Assembly: GCF_013364215.1 (NCBI RefSeq)
Contig: NZ_CP054923.1
Coordinates: 5,518,001-5,582,000, forward strand
From: Verrucosispora sp. NA02020
GTDB taxonomy: Bacteria; Actinomycetota; Actinomycetes; Mycobacteriales; Micromonosporaceae
Reading direction: 5' to 3'
Length of the DNA stretch: 64,000 nt
This document shows positions 1 through 7,281 of this stretch, one piece after another (position 1 is the first letter of the stretch; every line of letters starts with the position of its first letter). Position numbers and translations under genes: made by a program. The notes beneath the pieces were generated by a model. That model was not told the DNA's origin, made no database searches, and saw only the letters and a program-made list of their open reading frames with translations.

Positions 1-562
1 GGTAGTTACGGCCGTAGACGCCCCACTGGGTGAAGTAGCCGACCACCTTCTGGCCGCTCGGCGGCGGCGTGGTCGGGGGCGGGGTGGTGGGCGGTGGAGT
101 CGTGGGCGGAGCGGTGGTCGGCGGGGTGGTGGTGGGCGGCGTCGTGGTGGGCGGCGGGGTGCCACCGCCGCAGGCCACGCCGTTGACCGTGCAGTTCAAC
201 GGCGCCCGGTACGCACCGGTGCCGTTGTAGCCCCAGCTGAAGGAGGCGCCCGGGGCCAGTCCGCCGGCCCAGCTCTTCTTGACGGCCACGTAGCGGTTGC
301 CGTTACGGGTGACGTCGGCGTCCCAGGAGCTGCTGACGCTGGTGCCCGAGGGCAGCTCGAACTCGATGCGCCAGGTGCTGACGGTGGCGGTCGAGCCGTT
401 GGTGACGGTGACCCGCGTCTCGTGACCGGTCCCCCAGTCCGACACCCGGTTGAACGAGGTGGTCACGCTTCCGGCGCCGAACGCCGAGGCCATCGGGACC
501 GTGGCGACGGTCACCGCGACCACGGCGCCGACCCAGAGGGCCCGGCGGAGCGATCTCTTCAT
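1..562 (-). CDS. Secreted chitinase with N-terminal CBM2 (5' part, 3' end outside window)
   Basis: The visible 187 residues start at ATG (560-562), with a GGAG-type ribosome site just upstream. Order of parts: a signal peptide with basic start (MKRSLRR) and hydrophobic core up to about residue 27; a family 2 carbohydrate-binding module (about 28-130) with the usual tryptophans and two cysteines (NCTVNGVAC); a Thr/Pro linker of repeated PPTT units; then the start of a catalytic domain reading KVVGYFTQWGVYGRNY. That opening is typical of GH18 chitinases, so export and hydrolysis of chitin are inferred. The catalytic DxDxE motif lies beyond the window edge, so activity cannot be checked here. 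A short inverted repeat at 583-593 precedes the gene. The CBM2 and linker are certain; the GH18 call rests on about 16 residues. Confidence 0.85.
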   Translation of the reverse strand, partial: MKRSLRRALWVGAVVAVTVATVPMASAFGAGSVTTSFNRVSDWGTGHETRVTVTNGSTATVSTWRIEFELPSGTSVSSSWDADVTRNGNRYVAVKKSWAGGLAPGASFSWGYNGTGAYRAPLNCTVNGVACGGGTPPPTTTPPTTTPPTTAPPTTPPPTTPPPTTPPPSGQKVVGYFTQWGVYGRNY

Positions 563-582
563 GTGGCGTCTCCAAACAGTTA

Positions 583-593
583 GGAAACTTTCC
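583..593. promoter_or_regulatory. Inverted repeat GGAAA-C-TTTCC upstream of chitinase
   Basis: A perfect 5-bp inverted repeat with a one-base centre lies 21 bp upstream of the chitinase start, within the likely 5' untranslated region. I recall similar GGAAAnTTTCC sequences in front of extracellular glycoside hydrolase genes of Micromonospora-type organisms. Operator function is inferred. A transcript-level role is equally possible. Confidence 0.4.
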
Positions 594-844
594 AAAAGGA
601 TGAGGAGACGCTACTCACACGACACCACTTCGTCAAGATGTGCATCTTTCGATCTTCGGAGGACGGAAGCCCCCGGCTGAACCCCCCAGGGCTGGATCTC
701 GTGCTTGAGATGGCCCGAGACGCTGCACACATGGCGGGCCGAGGTTGACGCCAGGCAGCGCGCTACGTCACCAGCGACGAGTCACGCGGAGAGCTGCGCC
801 AGCCGTGGCCGGAGCAGGCGGGAGTGCGCCGACAGTGAGCTCTT

Positions 845-1624
845 TCATCCTGGGTTTCGGCTGGTCTGGACGTGATGCAGGGCGAGGATGGCTTGGATGA
901 TCGCGGTGGCGCGTCGGGCAGCAGCGGAGTTTGGTCAGGACTTTCCAGCCTTTGAGGGTGGCGACGGTGCGTTCGCCGACGGCCCGGATCTTGGCGTGGT
1001 GGCGGTTGACGGTCTTCTGCCGACGGGACAGTCGGGACCGGTGACGGTGCCGCTCGAACGGAGTGCGGATGCTGTCACCGGCGCCCTGGTACGCCTTGTC
1101 GGCGAAGGTCATCACGTTCGCGCTGTTCAGTGCGTCGATTAGGCCGTTGGTGCGGGCGGCGGCCAGGTCATGGGCCGCACCAGGCAGGGCAGGCGACGCC
1201 CAGATCAGACGTCCGGCGCAGTCGGCGATGACCTGGACGTTCACTCCGTGGCGCTTATGTTTCCCGGAGTAGTACGGCCGCTGATCCGCGATCCGGTCGA
1301 TGGGGATGAGGGTGCCGTCGAGAATCGCGTACGCGAGCCGGCCGATGTGCCGGATGGCCGCGTTCAGGTCCTGGGCGTGTGCCGCGAGCAGGTCGATGGC
1401 TTCCCGGACGTATCGCCAGGCCGTGGTGACGCTGATCGCAAAGCCGCAGGCCGACGAGCGATGGTGTCGCCGTTGCGGAGATGGGCCAGGGCGAGTAGGG
1501 CCTGCCGGTCGGCGTCGAGACGCCACCACCGCCCTCGGCGGCGGGTGCGTTCGGCGCGGATGAGGTCGGCAAGGTGGCTCAGGGTGCGGCTGGACAACGC
1601 GACCGCAGACGGGTAAGACAGCAC
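845..1624 (-). pseudogene. IS5-like family DDE transposase, broken by two frameshifts
   Basis: The protein starts at GTG (1622-1624) with MLSYPSAVALSSRTLSHLAD and continues to LALAHLRNGDTIAR. Near 1448-1453 one base appears lost, and the sense frame moves to the one reading GFAISVTTAWRYVREAIDLL. DDE residues are visible: D in ILDGTLIPID, D in FADKAYQGAG, E in GERTVATLKGW. Near 905-916 a second shift occurs; the restored frame would read ATAIIQAILALHH and stop at 845-847. Intact relatives are single proteins of roughly 260 residues, so two independent shifts suggest decay rather than programmed frameshifting. The element's ends are not certain. A GAGGCTCTCGGTAAG-like left end near 1683 and a GAGCTC at about 837 are candidates. 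Confidence 0.85.
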
Positions 1625-1674
1625 AGCGAGGCTCCCGGTTGGGGCATCGGATCTTGGTCGACTGCTGTCTTACC
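1612..1674. repeat. 12-bp inverted repeat over transposase start
   Basis: GGTAAGACAGCA (1612-1623) is perfectly complementary to TGCTGTCTTACC (1663-1674), with a 39-nt spacer. The left arm covers codons 1-4 of the transposase pseudogene, including its GTG start. A shorter GAGGCTC/GAGCCTC pair (1628-1634 and 1677-1683) interleaves with it. In transcripts that read in from outside the element the hairpin would hide the start codon, a known way of limiting transposase synthesis in other IS elements. Here that is an inference. Confidence 0.5.
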
Positions 1675-1898
1675 GAGAGCCTCGTCCTATGTCGACACCT
1701 ACCTCCACCACACCCACCGTGACCAGGCCTATCACGATGAAAATGGCTCAGTCATCCAATACCCCCACTACGGTCGAGCGGGCTAATTCGGCAGGCGCGG
1801 CGTGGTGGAGGCAAGAAGTCGGGGCCACCTCATCGACGCGTGCACCGGCACGATTGGCAATCCCTCGAACGACATGCCGCTGGATCACAATCGCCTCT

Positions 1899-2143
1899 AC
1901 CGGTTCGAGCATCAAGCCCCGGCACCGTGCCACGGTGCCGGGGCACGGTGCCGGGGCACGGTGCCGGGGCACGGTGCCGGGGCACGGTGCCGGGGCACGG
2001 TGCCGGGGCACGGTGCCGGGGCACGGTGCCGGGGCACGGTGCCGGGGCACGGTGCCGGGGCACGGTGCCGGGGCACGGTGCCGGGGCACGGTGCCGGGGC
2101 ACGGTGCCGGGGCACGGTGCCGGGGCTTGATGCTCGAACCGGT
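1899..2143. repeat. 33-bp-armed palindrome with 15 tandem 13-bp units at its apex
   Basis: The left arm (1899-1931) begins ACCGGTTCGAGCATCAAGCC. The right arm (2111-2143) is its exact reverse complement. Between and overlapping them are 15 uninterrupted copies of CACGGTGCCGGGG (1931-2125; 15 x 13 = 195 bp). Each unit contains GGCACGGTGCC, itself a near-palindrome with one central mismatch, identical to the arm apex. The simplest reading is an ancestral intergenic hairpin whose loop-proximal sequence was amplified by slippage. No credible gene overlaps it; the long open frames across it merely translate the repeat (units such as RGTVPGHGAGARC). Confidence 0.9.
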
Positions 2144-2312
2144 CCCACCGATGGAGCGGCTGGTACAACCGCCATGGACCTGGCCTACCTGCCGCCCAAC
2201 GAGCCAACCAATGCGCTCATCACCCCAGCCGGCAAGTTCTGTCAGAGCCCAGGCCTTCACCAGACTCGGGGCGGATCAAAAGAGCCGTCACTCGGACAGC
2301 CTCAAATTAGGT

Positions 2313-2885
2313 TTAGGCTGCTGAAGCTTCGTTTGGCTCGATACGGTTAGGTTCAAGTCGACTATTCGAATGCCCATCCTCCCTCAACTGCTCTGCGTCA
2401 TCGCCTTTAACAGCTGCCGCTCGCTGCTGATGCCGACTCGCAAAGAACCACAGAGAACCAACCGCCACCAAAAGGACCACGTGGACAGCGGGACTACTGC
2501 CTCCTTCATGGAGCCAACCTCCCCACCCCTGCATGACTCCTATGGGTAGGCTAACCTCCGCATTATTGCTCGGCGCGATGGCAAACGACAACGAGACAAG
2601 CAAGGCGACCGAGAAGATAAAGCCAGCGATGTACGTCATCTTGGATCGCTGGGAACGCTTTCGTATCCCCACGGTGAGTGAGTACAAGACTAAGCTACTC
2701 AAGGATGCGATCCCAAACATCGGCAGGATCGGCAGACGTGGAGAGCTGACGGCTACTACCACATTCCTCAAATCGAACACTGCACCTGCCTGCAATCCAA
2801 TAACTTGGATACCGAGGAGGCCAACAATAAAGATGAACACAGCCCCGACGGCCATTCCGCAAGCGCCCCAAGCCGCACTCTTCAC
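2313..2885 (-). CDS. Four-helix membrane protein of unknown function
   Basis: I do not recognise this 190-residue protein. It has four hydrophobic segments (about 10-34, 57-77, 86-107 and 137-157), separated by short loops. A basic KRSQRSK stretch follows the second, and a hydrophilic charged C-terminal tail (KGDDAEQLREDGHSNS) ends the protein. An ATG lies 21 bp further upstream, but the GTG at 2883-2885 is preferred because GAGG (2893-2896) stands seven bases in front of it. The gene follows two secreted-protein genes on the same strand and is probably the last of a four-gene operon. Base composition and codon use are clearly less GC-rich than in the flanking chromosome, which suggests acquisition. 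Confidence 0.65.
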   Translation of the reverse strand: MKSAAWGACGMAVGAVFIFIVGLLGIQVIGLQAGAVFDLRNVVVAVSSPRLPILPMFGIASLSSLVLYSLTVGIRKRSQRSKMTYIAGFIFSVALLVSLSFAIAPSNNAEVSLPIGVMQGWGGWLHEGGSSPAVHVVLLVAVGSLWFFASRHQQRAAAVKGDDAEQLREDGHSNSRLEPNRIEPNEASAA

Positions 2886-2892
2886 TCGGCAA

Positions 2893-2896
2893 CCTC
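2893..2896 (-). promoter_or_regulatory. Ribosome binding site deciding the start of the membrane protein
   Basis: Minus-strand GAGG lies 7 nt upstream of GTG 2883-2885. It overlaps codons that would belong to the protein if the upstream ATG (2904-2906) were used, so it favours the shorter 190-residue form. Confidence 0.5.
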
Positions 2897-2933
2897 TTCG
2901 ATGCATCGACGACCGTGATCGCTATTCACTGCA

Positions 2934-3347
2934 TCACCAATATACCCAACAGCTGATAGGAGCTGAACCGCCAACACCGCTGGCTGTCCAGTAGCACTTG
3001 CTATATAGACTGGAGTACCGCTGATGGGAGAGGTAAACAAAAGCAGGGGAGTCGCCGGATGCGCGACCAACCTCGCTATATCCAGGGGCATCGTAATAGC
3101 TGACAATCACACTTCTCCCCACGCCCAGATCCGTACCCACTTGGCCACCTGTGATGCTCGAACGAAGCCCAGAATAACGAGGCTGCGATTCGGGGGTCCT
3201 GACCTTATTGGCATACTGGTAACTCGCTGCATGCGCAGCAGGAATAGCGATGCTTGACACCACGGAGAACAGAGTAACGAATATTCCCAACCGTGCAATA
3301 ATCTGTGGGCGGCGGGTGTCGAACGAGTACTGGTGGGAATCCATCAC
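2934..3347 (-). CDS. Small secreted two-cysteine protein, paralogue of the 3976-4449 product
   Basis: The 137-residue product has a hydrophobic signal segment (about residues 18-37) and a likely cleavage after PAAHA, followed by ASYQYANKV. The mature part shares a pattern with the gene at 3976-4449: AASY-YAN, T-E-Q-R-SG-R-SITGG, a YY..PGY-G-A block, and KCYW followed by a final cysteine about 13 residues on. Only those two cysteines are present in the mature form, so one disulfide is plausible. The chain ends in aromatic residues (CWVYW). The start is GTG 3345-3347 with AGGG six bases upstream; ATG 3342-3344 is the alternative. The preceding gene stops 8 bp upstream. I know no family with this signature. 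Export is well supported; function is unknown. Confidence 0.7.
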   Translation of the reverse strand: MMDSHQYSFDTRRPQIIARLGIFVTLFSVVSSIAIPAAHAASYQYANKVRTPESQPRYSGLRSSITGGQVGTDLGVGRSVIVSYYDAPGYSEVGRASGDSPAFVYLSHQRYSSLYSKCYWTASGVGGSAPISCWVYW

Positions 3348-3355
3348 GGCGAACC

Positions 3356-3943
3356 CTATCGCCCCTCGGAAGGGATAGGGGAAAAGCGGAAGGAACTTCC
3401 GTCGCTCCTCCGCACTTCTGATCCTTTCCAGCCGGATGTCGCCTTCGAGCGGACGGTCAAGAGATTCGCGCCTGGAACGACCCTCCCTTTCTGCCTGGGG
3501 TCGTAGCTCTCCGCACCGAGCTCGGTAGGATCAATATCGGCTGGTAGCAGATACGCCTCCGCAGTCTGGCCGTCGCCACCAGCAACGAGCCCCAGCCCCT
3601 TCTTGTAGAAGTCAGTCACGTAAGTGCATGTTGATGCTGACACCTCGTTGCCACCACTGATCTGGAGGATCAAACATACCTGCGAAGTTCCAGCACGACC
3701 GACCCAGTAATTCGCAACGTCGTCTCTCCCGAGATACCGCACTGATTCTTGCGAGACGTTACCGAGTTTGTCGAGCTCAACGCTTGCAGGCACGCGATCT
3801 TGAACGGATTGCTGAACGGCGAGCACCGGCAGCATTTCTTCGATACTCGTTCGAGAATCGTCTCCTGCGATCGCTGGAAGCGCCGTCGACAGCACGATCA
3901 ACCCCGCTACACCAGCCGTTGCAATAGTGGTTGCAGTTCTCAT
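3356..3943 (-). CDS. Secreted protein of unknown function
   Basis: The 195-residue reading starts at ATG 3941-3943 (MRTATTIATAGVAG), giving a normal signal peptide with cleavage near ALPAIAG. A longer in-frame extension exists but would bury the signal sequence. The mature part is polar and holds two cysteines (SQVCLILQ and SASTCTYV), about 14 residues apart, within a segment reading DDVANYWVGRAGTSQVC. It ends without a membrane anchor. The gene lies between the two paralogous small secreted genes on the same strand, separated by 32 and 8 bp, so all are probably cotranscribed. Composition is lower in GC than the core chromosome. I cannot assign a family. Confidence 0.65.
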   Translation of the reverse strand: MRTATTIATAGVAGLIVLSTALPAIAGDDSRTSIEEMLPVLAVQQSVQDRVPASVELDKLGNVSQESVRYLGRDDVANYWVGRAGTSQVCLILQISGGNEVSASTCTYVTDFYKKGLGLVAGGDGQTAEAYLLPADIDPTELGAESYDPRQKGRVVPGANLLTVRSKATSGWKGSEVRRSDGSSFRFSPIPSEGR

Positions 3944-3975
3944 TGAGGATTCCAATCGTGTGTTCTCGAGGAACT

Positions 3976-4449
3976 CTAGTTCCGGGAAGCGCAGGTGATT
4001 TTCAAGTTTCCGATGTTTTGGTTTGTAAAAGGCCAGTCCCAATAGCACTTCTGTCGTGCGTCTGTCACCCGAGCATGGGTCATGCTGGTGTTTCCTGCTG
4101 ATTTAGCAAGACCAATTGTTCGGTAGCCAGGATGCGCGTAGTACGTTTCGATTACGTTGATTGCGGGAGCACCGTCAGCACTGAAGCTTGTCTCTGCGAA
4201 ACCGCCCGTAATCGAAGGTCGCACCCCCGAGTCGCGAACTTGAAATTCCGCAGTGGACAATTGGTTCGCATAGTAGTAATAACTAGCAGCATGCGCTAGT
4301 GGAGCCGCGAGGAGTGCTATAGAGACAGCGAGCGCCACGACCACCGAGCAGTTTCTTAGATTCCTTACGATCGACCCCACCGACGTTGTAGAAATTTGCA
4401 AACTAGCAGCTGACTGGCCGGTACCCACATCCACCCCATTCTTTGCCAC
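3976..4449 (-). CDS. Secreted two-cysteine protein, paralogue of the 2934-3347 product
   Basis: The 157-residue product begins at GTG 4447-4449, chosen because AGGGA lies five bases upstream; a GTG at 4465-4467 would add six residues. A hydrophobic stretch ending LLAAPLAHA gives a signal peptide with a long N-region. GTG at about residue 24, just before GSIVRNLRNC, is a third possible start but has no ribosome site. The mature chain (ASYYYYANQLSTAEFQVRDSG) matches the paralogue in SITGG, YYAHPGY and KCYW...C. As the first gene of the low-GC cluster it is preceded by an AT-rich region with a possible TATAGT -10 box. Function unknown; export likely. Confidence 0.65.
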   Translation of the reverse strand: MAKNGVDVGTGQSAASLQISTTSVGSIVRNLRNCSVVVALAVSIALLAAPLAHAASYYYYANQLSTAEFQVRDSGVRPSITGGFAETSFSADGAPAINVIETYYAHPGYRTIGLAKSAGNTSMTHARVTDARQKCYWDWPFTNQNIGNLKITCASRN

Positions 4450-4498
4450 ACGGTTCCCTGCTCTCACGCCTCGGCACCCCTATCTAGAATGATCACGA

Positions 4499-4504
4499 AC
4501 TATA
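4499..4504 (-). promoter_or_regulatory. Possible -10 element for the low-GC secreted-protein cluster
   Basis: Minus-strand TATAGT lies about 50 bp upstream of the first gene's preferred start, in a locally AT-rich stretch. No convincing -35 hexamer at 17-19 bp was found, so this is only a candidate. Confidence 0.25.
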
Positions 4505-4540
4505 CAGTAGATTCATTGATTTCGCTAGACGAATGGGCTT

Positions 4541-4700
4541 GCCACTGAGTGCCCTACGTCGACCTCGACATCCGCCAGCTGCGCCGCTCCCACGCTCTGA
4601 ACTGGATCAACGCCAGGGCATCCCAGCTCTTCGAAGTGGAGCGGGGTTGATGACGGGCGACCACACGGATATGACGGACCCGCAGCTCGGCGGGGACTGA
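4541..4700 (+). other. Short coding remnant: two overlapping mini-frames
   Basis: An open stretch translates as VPYVDLDIRQLRRSHALNW and continues to end QLFEVERG, stopping at a TGA that overlaps an ATG opening a 16-codon frame (MTGDHTDMTDPQLGGD). The stop-start overlap looks like translational coupling in a real operon, and the amphipathic Arg/Leu composition looks coding. No start or upstream part is present. I read it as the tail of a deleted gene, perhaps from a mobile element, but cannot name it. The rest of 4450-4930 holds no other gene. Confidence 0.3.
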
Positions 4701-4731
4701 TATGTAGATGCCATGGAGAATCTGTCTCGGT

Positions 4732-4761
4732 TTCATGAAGTTCTCATGTAGATTTCATGAA
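4732..4761. repeat. Two TTCATGAA palindromes 22 bp apart
   Basis: The 8-bp palindrome TTCATGAA occurs at 4732-4739 and 4754-4761, spaced about two helical turns, roughly 170 bp upstream of the betaine importer operon. AT-rich palindromes are rare in this chromosome. They could be a regulator site or a leftover of the adjacent acquired segment. Confidence 0.4.
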
Positions 4762-4930
4762 TGCTCGAGTCAGCCGGCTAAACCGTGCGCACTCGGTACG
4801 CCCAGTGGGCAACGAGATGGCAACGAGGTTGCCGACCACAGAAGTCGCCCGGGTAGGCTCGAGGCTCGCTCATCTGGGACTGTCCTGAATTCGGCCAGCC
4901 CACGGCGCGAAAGATTGTCAATGCCTTTGG

Positions 4931-6298
4931 ATGGAGACCGTGTCCGCACTCAGAGTGAACTCCCTGTACAAGGTCTACGGGAACCGCGCCGACAAGGCGA
5001 TGGAAATCCTCAGGAACAGCGCAGGCAGGGACGAGGAACTGGCAGGTCTACCGGTCACGGCTGCGGTCGTCGACGCGAACTTCGAGGTCAGACGCGGCGA
5101 GATCTTCGTGGTCATGGGCCTGTCCGGCTCGGGGAAGTCCACCCTGATCCGGATGCTCAACGGGCTGCTGCCCGCCACGCACGGCACGGTGGAGGTCGAC
5201 GGGGTCGACATCACCACGCTCAAGCCCGCCGCGCTACGCAAGCTACGCCGCGAGAAGATCAGCATGGTCTTCCAGCACTTCGCGCTCCAGCCGCACCGGT
5301 CGGTGCTGGACAACGCCGGCTACGCGCTTGAGGTCGCGGGCATGCCCCGCGCCGAGCGCCGGGAGAAGGCGCTGCAGGCGCTCCGGATGGTCGACCTGGA
5401 CAAGTGGGCGGACAAGCTGCCGCAGGAACTGTCCGGCGGCATGCGCCAGCGGGTCGGTCTGGCCCGCGCGCTCGCCGCCGGCACCGACATCATGCTCATG
5501 GACGAGGCCTTCTCCGCGCTCGATCCGCTCATCCGCCGCGAGGTGCAGGACCAGCTCCTCGAACTACAGGCCGAGCTCGGCAAGACGATCGTGTTCATCA
5601 CGCACGACCTCAACGAGGCGATGCGCCTCGGCGACCGGATCGCGGTCATGCGTGCCGGCCGGATCGTCCAGATCGGCACCGCCGAGGAGATCCTCACCGA
5701 CCCGTCCAACGACTACGTCGCCCAGTTCGTCGCCGACGTCGACCGGACCAGGATCCTCACCGCGGCGGCGGTCATGGAACGGCCGCTCGGCGTCGTGGAC
5801 GTGAACTCCGGCCCGCGGGTGGCCGCTCGCGTGCTGCGTGAGACCCAGACGTCAGCCGTCTACATCACCGGCCGCGACAAGCGGTACCTGGGCACCGTGA
5901 CCGCCGACGACGCCACCCGGGCGGTCCGGGACGGAATGACCAACCTCCAGGAGATCGTGTCGACCGAGTACGCCCGAATGGTCGACGACACGACGCCGGT
6001 GGCCGACATCTTCGCGCCCTGTGCCGAGAGCCCGGCGCCCGTCGCCGTGGTCGACGCAGCCGGGCGGCTCGCCGGCGTGATTCCACGGGTCACGCTGTTG
6101 AGCGCCCTGGGCAGCATCAGCGCTGACATCGGCGAGCACACCGCCACGCCGGAGCCCGCCGGGACGACGCCGACCGCCGACGCGGTCCAGGCGGGCGGAA
6201 CGGCCGACACGACGCCGCCCGGAAGCGACACCGCACCGCAGGTACCGGTCCAGGTGGTTGCCGAGCCATCGGTCCGCCTCACGGGAGGATCCGCGTGA
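4931..6298 (+). CDS. proV: Glycine betaine/proline ABC importer, ATP-binding subunit
   Basis: The 455-residue cytoplasmic ATPase powers uptake of compatible solutes with the permease and binding protein encoded next. Walker A is GLSGSGKST at 63-71, the ABC signature LSGGMRQR at 167-174, Walker B IMLMDEAFSALD at 187-198 and the H-loop ITHDL at 223-227. These positions and the FQHFALQPHRSV segment match the ProV/OpuAA family. A C-terminal region (about 275-395) corresponds to the paired CBS modules that sense ionic strength in OpuA. It is followed by a Thr/Pro-rich tail of some 50 residues. ATG 4931 lacks a clear ribosome site; GTG 4940 is an alternative. The last bases overlap proW. Confidence 0.95.
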   Translation: METVSALRVNSLYKVYGNRADKAMEILRNSAGRDEELAGLPVTAAVVDANFEVRRGEIFVVMGLSGSGKSTLIRMLNGLLPATHGTVEVDGVDITTLKPAALRKLRREKISMVFQHFALQPHRSVLDNAGYALEVAGMPRAERREKALQALRMVDLDKWADKLPQELSGGMRQRVGLARALAAGTDIMLMDEAFSALDPLIRREVQDQLLELQAELGKTIVFITHDLNEAMRLGDRIAVMRAGRIVQIGTAEEILTDPSNDYVAQFVADVDRTRILTAAAVMERPLGVVDVNSGPRVAARVLRETQTSAVYITGRDKRYLGTVTADDATRAVRDGMTNLQEIVSTEYARMVDDTTPVADIFAPCAESPAPVAVVDAAGRLAGVIPRVTLLSALGSISADIGEHTATPEPAGTTPTADAVQAGGTADTTPPGSDTAPQVPVQVVAEPSVRLTGGSA

Positions 6299-7182
6299 AC
6301 CGCGCCGACGGCCTCGACGACATGCTGCCGTACATCCGGATCGGCGACGCGTTCAAGACCGCCGTCGACTGGTCGAGAGAACATCTGTCCGCTGTCTTCG
6401 ACGGCATCGCCGCCACCGTCGACGCGCTGGTCGAGCCGCTCGTCGACCTACTGACCGCGCCACCGGCGATCGTCATGGTGCTGATCTTCGCCGGCCTCGG
6501 CTGGTGGCTGCGGAGCTGGAAGTTCGGCCTGGGCACCTTGCTCGGACTCGGCATGGTGGCCGGGATGCCGATCTGGGACCAGACCATGAGCACCCTGGCA
6601 CTGGTCCTGGTGGCCAGCGGCCTCGCCCTGCTGCTGGCCATACCCGTGGGCATCTTCATTTCGGAGAGCCGCCGTGCCTCGGCAGTCGTCCGGCCGATCC
6701 TCGACCTGATGCAGACGATGCCCGCGTTCGTCTACCTGATCCCGGCCATCTTCTACTTCGGCGTCGGCGTAGTGCCCGGCGCGCTGGCCACCGTGGTGTT
6801 CAGCATGCCGCCCGGCGTACGCCTGACCGAGTTGGGCCTGCGCCAGGTCGACCGGGAGGTCGTCGAGGCCGGCGAGGCGTTCGGCGCTTCGCCGTGGAAG
6901 ATCCTGCTGCGTACCAAGCTGCCGCTGGCCCTGCCCACCATCATGACCGGCGTCAACCAGGTCATCATGCTGGCGCTGTCGATGGTCGTCATCGCCGGCA
7001 TGGTCGGTGCCGGCGGTCTCGGTGAGGTGATCACGACGGCACTCTTCCGGGCCCAGGTCGGCGCGGGCTTCGAGGGCGGCATCGCCGTGGTGATCCTGGC
7101 GGTGGTGCTCGACCGTCTCACCGATTCGATCGGCGCGCGTACCGCGTCCGCGAAGGCGCAACGCGCCATGCAACGAGCCTGA
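6295..7182 (+). CDS. proW: Glycine betaine/proline ABC importer, permease subunit
   Basis: The 295-residue membrane protein is the channel partner of the preceding ATPase. GTG 6295-6297 overlaps the proV stop (GTGA), and GGAGGA stands just upstream, so the two are translationally coupled. The N-terminal 60 residues are soluble. Hydrophobic segments follow from about residue 58, with the binding-protein-dependent permease loop EAGEAFGASPWKILLRTKLPLALP, which contacts the ATPase (EAA motif), near 195-220. The region QTMPAFVYLIPAIFYFGVG matches ProW. Length is ordinary for single-domain ProW. It is the second gene of proVWX. Confidence 0.94.
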   Translation: MNRADGLDDMLPYIRIGDAFKTAVDWSREHLSAVFDGIAATVDALVEPLVDLLTAPPAIVMVLIFAGLGWWLRSWKFGLGTLLGLGMVAGMPIWDQTMSTLALVLVASGLALLLAIPVGIFISESRRASAVVRPILDLMQTMPAFVYLIPAIFYFGVGVVPGALATVVFSMPPGVRLTELGLRQVDREVVEAGEAFGASPWKILLRTKLPLALPTIMTGVNQVIMLALSMVVIAGMVGAGGLGEVITTALFRAQVGAGFEGGIAVVILAVVLDRLTDSIGARTASAKAQRAMQRA

Positions 7183-7281
7183 TCCCCCGTCCTGACCCAC
7201 GCAGGGAAGTCCCGTTGCCGGTGCCCTGCCTCGCTACCGCGAGTTCCGCCGGTGCACAGCAACGAGGGAAGGAAACTCCAC

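Noticed and set aside
1931..2125. Possible CRISPR array
   Set aside because: The unit is 13 bp with no spacers and is flanked by inverted arms; no cas genes are nearby.
1748..2350. Long open frames on both strands across the 13-bp repeat array
   Set aside because: They only translate a 13-bp repeat in all frames and have no ribosome site or family-like text.
2934..4449. Lactococcin 972-like bacteriocin family
   Set aside because: Size and secretion fit loosely, but the remembered lactococcin sequence shares no motif with SITGG or KCYW, and no ABC immunity transporter is adjacent.
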